Below are positions 58,154-64,000 of a DNA stretch of 64,000 nucleotides, piece after piece; position 1 is the stretch's first letter; every line of letters starts with the position of its first letter. A program made the position numbers and the translations under genes. This DNA is from Actinomycetota bacterium (lineage in GTDB: Bacteria; Actinomycetota; Thermoleophilia; Solirubrobacterales; 70-9). Below the pieces are notes generated by a model, which was not told the DNA's origin, did no database searches, and saw only the letters and a list, made by a program, of their open reading frames with translations. The stretch covers positions 1-64,000 of the forward strand of contig JAFDWB010000016.1 in NCBI GenBank assembly GCA_018268675.1. The letters are read 5' to 3'.

Positions 58154-58209
58154 AGTGTAGACCTGTCCTACTTATCGTACTTGGGTATTACCTTTAGTAT
58201 CATCTGTCC
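58154..58209. promoter_or_regulatory. TetR-thiolase intergenic control region
   Basis: 56 bp, A/T-rich for this genome, with GGTATTACC (58184-58192) and TATCGTAC (58173-58180). No perfect long palindrome is visible, so the TetR operator here is degenerate or asymmetric. Confidence 0.3.
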
Positions 58210-59397
58210 ATGACCGATGATGCGATTCGCACCGTTATCCTCGCCGCTGCTCGCACGCCGATAGGCAAGCTCGGCGGCAGCCTTTCGGCTCTTCCAGCCC
58301 CGGACCTTGGGGCGGTAGCGATCAGAGGGGCGTTGGATCGCGCCGCCGTAGATGGCGAGGACGTCGATCACGTGTTGGTAGGCACCGTCGTACAGGCGGG
58401 CCAAGGAGCCGTTCCGTCCCGTCAAGCTCAGCTCGCAGCCGGCATCTCGCGCGATGTCTCTTCAGAGACGATCAATAAGGCGTGCGCCTCCGGCCTTCGC
58501 GCAGCGGCGATCGCGGATCAGGCGATCCGAGGTGGCGACGTGCAACTCGCGGTCGCAGCCGGCATGGAGTCGATGTCAAAGGCCCCATATTTGCTGCCGG
58601 ATGCCCGCTTCGGATTACGGATGGGGGATGCGACCGTCCTCGACTCCATGCTGTGCGACGCGCTGCGGAGTCCGTATAGCGGTAGGCAGATGTACGAGGA
58701 GGCGAGCGCCGTCGCCGACCGTCTCAACCTCGAGCGAACCGAACTCGACAAGTGGGCGTTGCGATCGCATAAGCGCGCCATCGCCGCCACTGATGAGGGC
58801 CGTATGGCGGAGGAAATCGAGCCGATCACGGTAAGTGGCCGTGGGGCCGATGTTCTCGTCCAACATGACGAGATGCCACGGCGGGATACGACGGCAGCTG
58901 CCCTGGCGAGGCTGCCAGGTCTGGTCGGCGCCGACGGATCCCATACCGCCGGAAATTCGCCCGGGGTCAACGATGGCGCAGCCGCCCTCGTCGTGGCGTC
59001 CGACCGCTGGGCTCGGACCCATCGCCGTGAGCCCCTCGCCGAAATCGTCGGCCATGCACAGGTTGCCGGACAAACCGACGTCATCGCGACGATGCCGGCG
59101 GTCGCCGCCGAGAGAGCGCTCGAGCGAGCGGGGATTCGCCCAGACGAGGTCGATCTCTGGGAGATCAATGAGGCCTTCGCCTCGGTCGTCGTGAATTCGA
59201 TCCGTCAGCTCGATATCGATCCGGAGTGCGTCAACGTGAACGGTGGCGCTATAGCCCTCGGGCACCCCGTCGGTGCCTCGGGCGCGAGGATCGTCGGTGC
59301 GCTCGTCCACGAGCTTCGTCGCCGAGGCGGCGGCATCGGTGTCGCTGCCATCTGTTCCGCGGGCGGCCAGGGCGACGCCCTCATCGTCCGAGTCTGA
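58210..59397 (+). CDS. thiolase (acetyl-CoA acyltransferase)
   Basis: 395 residues. Nucleophile Cys in INKACASGLRAAA, GMESMSKAPYLL, the NEAFASVVVN segment, catalytic His in GGAIALGHPVGASG and the second Cys in CSAGGQGDALI. All thiolase sites are intact. It cleaves 3-oxoacyl-CoA (or condenses two acyl-CoAs). Start ATG follows the TetR intergenic region. Confidence 0.94.
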   Translation: MTDDAIRTVILAAARTPIGKLGGSLSALPAPDLGAVAIRGALDRAAVDGEDVDHVLVGTVVQAGQGAVPSRQAQLAAGISRDVSSETINKACASGLRAAAIADQAIRGGDVQLAVAAGMESMSKAPYLLPDARFGLRMGDATVLDSMLCDALRSPYSGRQMYEEASAVADRLNLERTELDKWALRSHKRAIAATDEGRMAEEIEPITVSGRGADVLVQHDEMPRRDTTAAALARLPGLVGADGSHTAGNSPGVNDGAAALVVASDRWARTHRREPLAEIVGHAQVAGQTDVIATMPAVAAERALERAGIRPDEVDLWEINEAFASVVVNSIRQLDIDPECVNVNGGAIALGHPVGASGARIVGALVHELRRRGGGIGVAAICSAGGQGDALIVRV

Positions 59398-59465
59398 GGC
59401 CCGACGCCCGGTTCAGAAACCGGAACCCCGGGGGTTCTGCGCTTCTGAAAGATGATGATCCGATC

Positions 59466-59485
59466 TGTATCGTTCGGTCGGTACA
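59466..59485. promoter_or_regulatory. 20-bp operator candidate upstream of acyl-CoA dehydrogenase
   Basis: TGTATCGTTCGGTCGGTACA: TGTA/TACA outer arms and symmetric CG steps around a 6-base centre. It contains TCGGTA, which also occurs at 63402-63407 and as CGGTAC at 63499-63504. The 59398-59612 stretch has no gene otherwise; a GAACCCC/GGGGTTC repeat at 59423-59437 could help end the thiolase transcript. Confidence 0.45.
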
Positions 59486-59612
59486 TTGCCCAGAAGAGCC
59501 AGACGTACCCGCACAACGTTCCGCAGGGGAAGGCCGGTGGATCGGCGGGCGAAGGCACTGGCAGGCACGGCGATGACCGCCAAGCCACCCTTACAACAGA
59601 AATGGAGACCAG

Positions 59613-60794
59613 ATGGAGACGGCCGAGTACCTCGCGTTTCGCACAAATCTCTTCGAGGCGCTCTGGCGAGATATCGCCCCCCTCGAAGAGGAGATCGAGA
59701 CGAACGAGCACATCCCGCAAGACATCGTGTGGAAAGCGTTGCGCGAGATGACTGCACTTGGTCTCTTGGTTCCGACCGAGTACGGCGGCGCCGGGCTCTC
59801 CGTAACGCAGTACCTGCCGATCATCGCCGAGTTCGCGAAGGCACACGGCGGTGTGCGCGCGCTTGTGCATGTCCATAACTCGTTCGCTCATGCGGTAGCC
59901 GAACTTGGGACCGACGACCAACGGGCGGAACTGCTGCCGGCCGTCGCCCGCGGAGATGCTTCGGTCGCCTTCGCGCTGACCGAGCCTGATCATGGCACCG
60001 GACTGGACCTCGGTACGACGGCACGGTTGGAGAATGGTCATTACGTGATCGACGGCCGTAAGTGGCTGATCACCAACTCGAACTTCGCCAGCCATTTCAT
60101 CGTTCTTGCCCGCACCGGTAAGGCAGCGTCGGATTCTCTTTCGGCCATCTTGGTCGAGCGCGACGCGCCTGGTCTCACGATCGAGGCGTTGCCTGAGACG
60201 ATGGGATGCAAGGGTGGCGAGCACGGGCGGCTCACGTTCGAGAATGTGAGGGTCCCCACCGACTCGATCCTGGGCGGCGAACCAGGAAAGGGCGAGCATC
60301 AGCTCGAGCACGCACTTGAGATCAGTCGGCTCTTGGTCGCGGGGAGCTCCCTTGGCACGGCGGAACAGGCGCTATCGCTCTCCATCGACCGGTCGCAGTC
60401 TCGAGTCACCTTCGGTCGCCCTATCGCCTCCCGACAGGCAATCCAGCGCTACTTGGCCGAGATGGCCACCGACGTCTACGCCCTTCGCACGATGTTGCAG
60501 CACGCAGCACGAAAATGGGATCGTGGAGAGCGGATACCGGCCGAGGCATCGATGTGCAAGTTGTTCGGCCTGGAAGCTGTTGGCAGAGTCACCGATCGCG
60601 CTTTGCTCGTCTTCGGGGGTGCGGGCTACATCCGCGAGCACAGCATCGAGAGGCTCTATCGAGACGCGCGACTGAACTGGATCGAGGAGGGAACGCCGAC
60701 GATCCAATATCTGACGGCGGCACGGGCGCTGCTTGATGGTCACGAGTGGGACGAGTTCGCCGAAACGGACACTCCGTCGGCGAGGGCGAGCTGA
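59613..60794 (+). CDS. acyl-CoA dehydrogenase
   Basis: 393 residues. Typical ACAD three-domain layout: an N-terminal helical domain, a middle beta domain (FALTEPDHGTGLDLGTTARL, WLITNSNFASHFIVLARTGK) and a C-terminal helical domain (QSRVTFGRPIASRQAIQRYL, LVFGGAGYIREHSIERLYRD). The probable catalytic Glu is in NWIEEGTPTIQYL. It introduces the 2,3-double bond using FAD. Start ATG 59613; probably its own promoter with the palindrome at 59466. Confidence 0.93.
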   Translation: METAEYLAFRTNLFEALWRDIAPLEEEIETNEHIPQDIVWKALREMTALGLLVPTEYGGAGLSVTQYLPIIAEFAKAHGGVRALVHVHNSFAHAVAELGTDDQRAELLPAVARGDASVAFALTEPDHGTGLDLGTTARLENGHYVIDGRKWLITNSNFASHFIVLARTGKAASDSLSAILVERDAPGLTIEALPETMGCKGGEHGRLTFENVRVPTDSILGGEPGKGEHQLEHALEISRLLVAGSSLGTAEQALSLSIDRSQSRVTFGRPIASRQAIQRYLAEMATDVYALRTMLQHAARKWDRGERIPAEASMCKLFGLEAVGRVTDRALLVFGGAGYIREHSIERLYRDARLNWIEEGTPTIQYLTAARALLDGHEWDEFAETDTPSARAS

Positions 60795-60899
60795 GGACCG
60801 CCGGGTCGTTCGGCAATCAAGGAGACACCTTGCGCAACGAGTCTCCGATGTGATCCGGTCCTGCCCGCTTTCCCTTGCGGGATCGAGTCGTTCGAGGCC

Positions 60900-61191
60900 C
60901 TGCTGGTGCGCCGCGAGGCGCTCGAGCCTACGCGGCATCGACCCCCTCTCGGCGCTCGGTCTCTGCGCCGAGGTCGGTGACTTCGAGCGCTTCGCCCGCC
61001 CGGCGCGGCTGATGAGCTACCTCGGCCTGGCGCCCTCGCAGGACTCGAGCGGTGAGCGCGGTCGGCAGGGCTCGATCACCAAGTCGGGCTCCCGCCACGC
61101 CCGCCGCCTGCTGGTCGAGGCGGCCTGGCACTACCCCCGGGCGCCGCGCAAAGGCCGCGATCTGCGCCGGGCCTGGTTGGCAGTCCAGTAG
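60900..61191 (+). pseudogene. C-terminal fragment of an IS110-family transposase
   Basis: The plus frame reads GIDPLSALGLCAEVGDFERF, ARPARLMSYLGLAPSQDSSG, ERGRQGSITKSGSRHARRLL, VEAAWHYPR, ending at TAG 61189-61191. This is the transposase_20 domain of IS110/IS116 elements. The N-terminal RuvC-like half is missing, and the tail after about 61140 is scrambled. Confidence 0.75.
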
Positions 61192-61194
61192 CTC

Positions 61195-61365
61195 TCCCGA
61201 GTCCGAGGCCCAGACCGTCGCCGACTTCCTCCGGCAGATCTCGATCGGGAGAGAGTGGGCGAAGCGCATAGGCCCACTTCCGCATCAGGGCCTGGTGGAA
61301 ACGCTCCACATTCCCGTCCGTGCGGGGTGTGTAGGGCCTGATCAGCAGGCGGGAGACGGCCCTGG
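61195..61365 (-). pseudogene. fragment of an IS481-type (DDE integrase) transposase
   Basis: On the minus strand RLLIRPYTPRTDGNVERFHQ, then ALMRKWAYALR is the end of the DDE catalytic core (the third acidic residue in NVERFHQ). It loses homology at about 61240 and abuts the IS110 fragment head-on. Its 5' side stops 9 bp from the acetyl-CoA synthetase stop codon. Confidence 0.6.
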
Positions 61366-61373
61366 GACGGTAG

Positions 61374-63374
<2,001 letters not shown>

Positions 63375-63401
63375 TGGTTTCCCCTCTCTCGGTACTCATT
63401 A

Positions 63402-63421
63402 TCGGTAGTAAATCGTACCGA
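63402..63421. promoter_or_regulatory. operator candidate upstream of acetyl-CoA synthetase
   Basis: TCGGTA (63402-63407) and TACCGA (63416-63421) form a perfect 6-bp inverted repeat with an 8-base spacer, 28 bp before the acsA start codon, in an A/T-rich promoter stretch (63375-63513). Confidence 0.45.
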
Positions 63422-63486
63422 CCGATCTATATCTTAGCTGTTTGGGGCTTTATCTCCCTGGCGGAGTCCACTAACGAAATGGGCAA

Positions 63487-63504
63487 GTACCGATCGTACG
63501 GTAC
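63487..63504. promoter_or_regulatory. 18-bp operator candidate upstream of the CoA-transferase gene
   Basis: GTACCGATCGTACGGTAC: perfect GTACCG/CGGTAC arms around ATCGTA, ending 9 bp before the ATG at 63514. It shares the TACCGA half-site with the element at 63402-63421. Confidence 0.5.
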
Positions 63505-63513
63505 AGTAGGAAC

Positions 63514-64000
63514 ATGTCGCCTAGGCACAGCGATCGGGCGGAACACTCTCGTGTCAACCACTCCGCTCGAGGACAAAGGGACGACCTCGGGAACGCCGAT
63601 CAGCGGCCGTTCAACGGGGTCACCGCCGTGGAAATGGCTGGCATCGGACCCGGGCCATTCGCTGGAATGATGTTGAGCGATTTCGGAGCAGAGGTCATCC
63701 GGATAGATCGCACTGACAGAGTCGGCGTCGACCATCCCTTGATGGGACCATCCAAAACCGACGTAATGTCACGAGGACGTCGATCGATCGCCCTCGATCT
63801 GAAGCGGCCCGAGGGTATGCAACTGGCCATCCAACTGATCTCGCAAGCGGATGTTTTGATCGATCCGTTCCGCCCCGGAGTGATGGAGCGTCTGGGTCTT
63901 GCGCCTCACGAGTGCATGAGGAGAAAACCAGACCTGATCGTCGCGCGCGTCACCGGATGGGGTCAGACAGGGCCGCGAGCCAAATTTCCGGGCCACGACA
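63514..64000 (+). CDS. CaiB/BaiF-type CoA-transferase or acyl-CoA racemase, N-terminal part
   Basis: An open frame from ATG 63514 runs off the right edge (162 codons, no stop). After about 32 variable residues the family III CoA-transferase fold is clear: FNGVTAVEMAGIGPGPFAGM, MLSDFGAEVIRIDRTD, SRGRRSIALDLKRPEGMQLA, ISQADVLIDPFRPGVMERLG and VARVTGWGQTGP. Alpha-methylacyl-CoA racemase is the closest subtype by these motifs. The catalytic Asp lies beyond the window. It fits the acyl-CoA cluster, possibly for branched-chain or isoprenoid acids. Confidence 0.88.
   Translation, partial: MSPRHSDRAEHSRVNHSARGQRDDLGNADQRPFNGVTAVEMAGIGPGPFAGMMLSDFGAEVIRIDRTDRVGVDHPLMGPSKTDVMSRGRRSIALDLKRPEGMQLAIQLISQADVLIDPFRPGVMERLGLAPHECMRRKPDLIVARVTGWGQTGPRAKFPGHD

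Overview
This is high-GC actinobacterial DNA. It most likely comes from the class Thermoleophilia (Solirubrobacterales-like). That placement rests on GC-rich codon use, GTG/TTG starts, densely overlapping start/stop codons, and surface proteins such as the one at 50732-51337 with a YANVMATIAVF leader, a type I associate with that class. No rRNA or other taxonomic marker lies in the window.

Layout. (1) 1-8222: 2-oxoacid dehydrogenase metabolism. It holds the end of lipoamide dehydrogenase, a DsbA/isomerase-like protein, E1alpha-E1beta-E2 in one overlapping operon, and lipB-lipA, which attach or make the lipoyl cofactor E2 needs. A multi-pass membrane protein lies opposite. (2) 8223-20250: ordinary chromosome mixed with decayed genes. 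It includes tandem Nudix hydrolases, tRNA-Ala(UGC) beside an inverted and broken PD-(D/E)XK homing-endonuclease gene, a DrrAB-type ABC exporter, a long acidic repeat protein, a beta-lactamase-fold serine hydrolase, a saccharopine-dehydrogenase-like enzyme, and fragments of LysR, recombinase and hydrolase genes. (3) 20250-20621: two tRNA-Ala(CGC) genes.

(4) About 20.6-49.3 kb: a large integrative conjugative element (ICE), the most interesting part. It has a plus-strand regulatory operon (pseudo-receiver response regulator, HTH proteins, and two giant paralogues with four XRE domains each). A minus-strand operon of small paralogous proteins of unknown function follows, then a tyrosine integrase with an extra C-terminal winged-helix-like module. 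Last comes an unbroken 14-kb minus-strand transfer operon: TcpC/VirB8-like, a small pilin-like membrane protein, TcpE-like, VirB4 ATPase, a VirB6/TcpH-like channel protein, a transglycosylase-CHAP hydrolase, a VirD4/TraG-type coupling ATPase, a replication-relaxation protein, a DNA methyltransferase and a small HTH protein. A divergent regulator candidate (48619-49272) closes it across a palindrome-rich intergenic region. I could not see att repeats, so the ends are inferred.

(5) 49.3-55.8 kb: an ArsR regulator, then an operon led by a sigma factor fused to a zinc-finger/transmembrane/extracellular tail and followed by three secreted or surface proteins. Two small coupled genes with a near-ideal LexA box come next. 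(6) 55.9-64 kb: an acyl-CoA catabolic cluster of apparently lower GC (enoyl-CoA hydratase, SDR dehydrogenase, TetR, thiolase, acyl-CoA dehydrogenase, CoA-transferase/racemase). It is interrupted by IS110/IS481 debris and acetyl-CoA synthetase. Palindromes with TACCGA/TCGGTA half-sites recur at several of its promoters and suggest one regulon.
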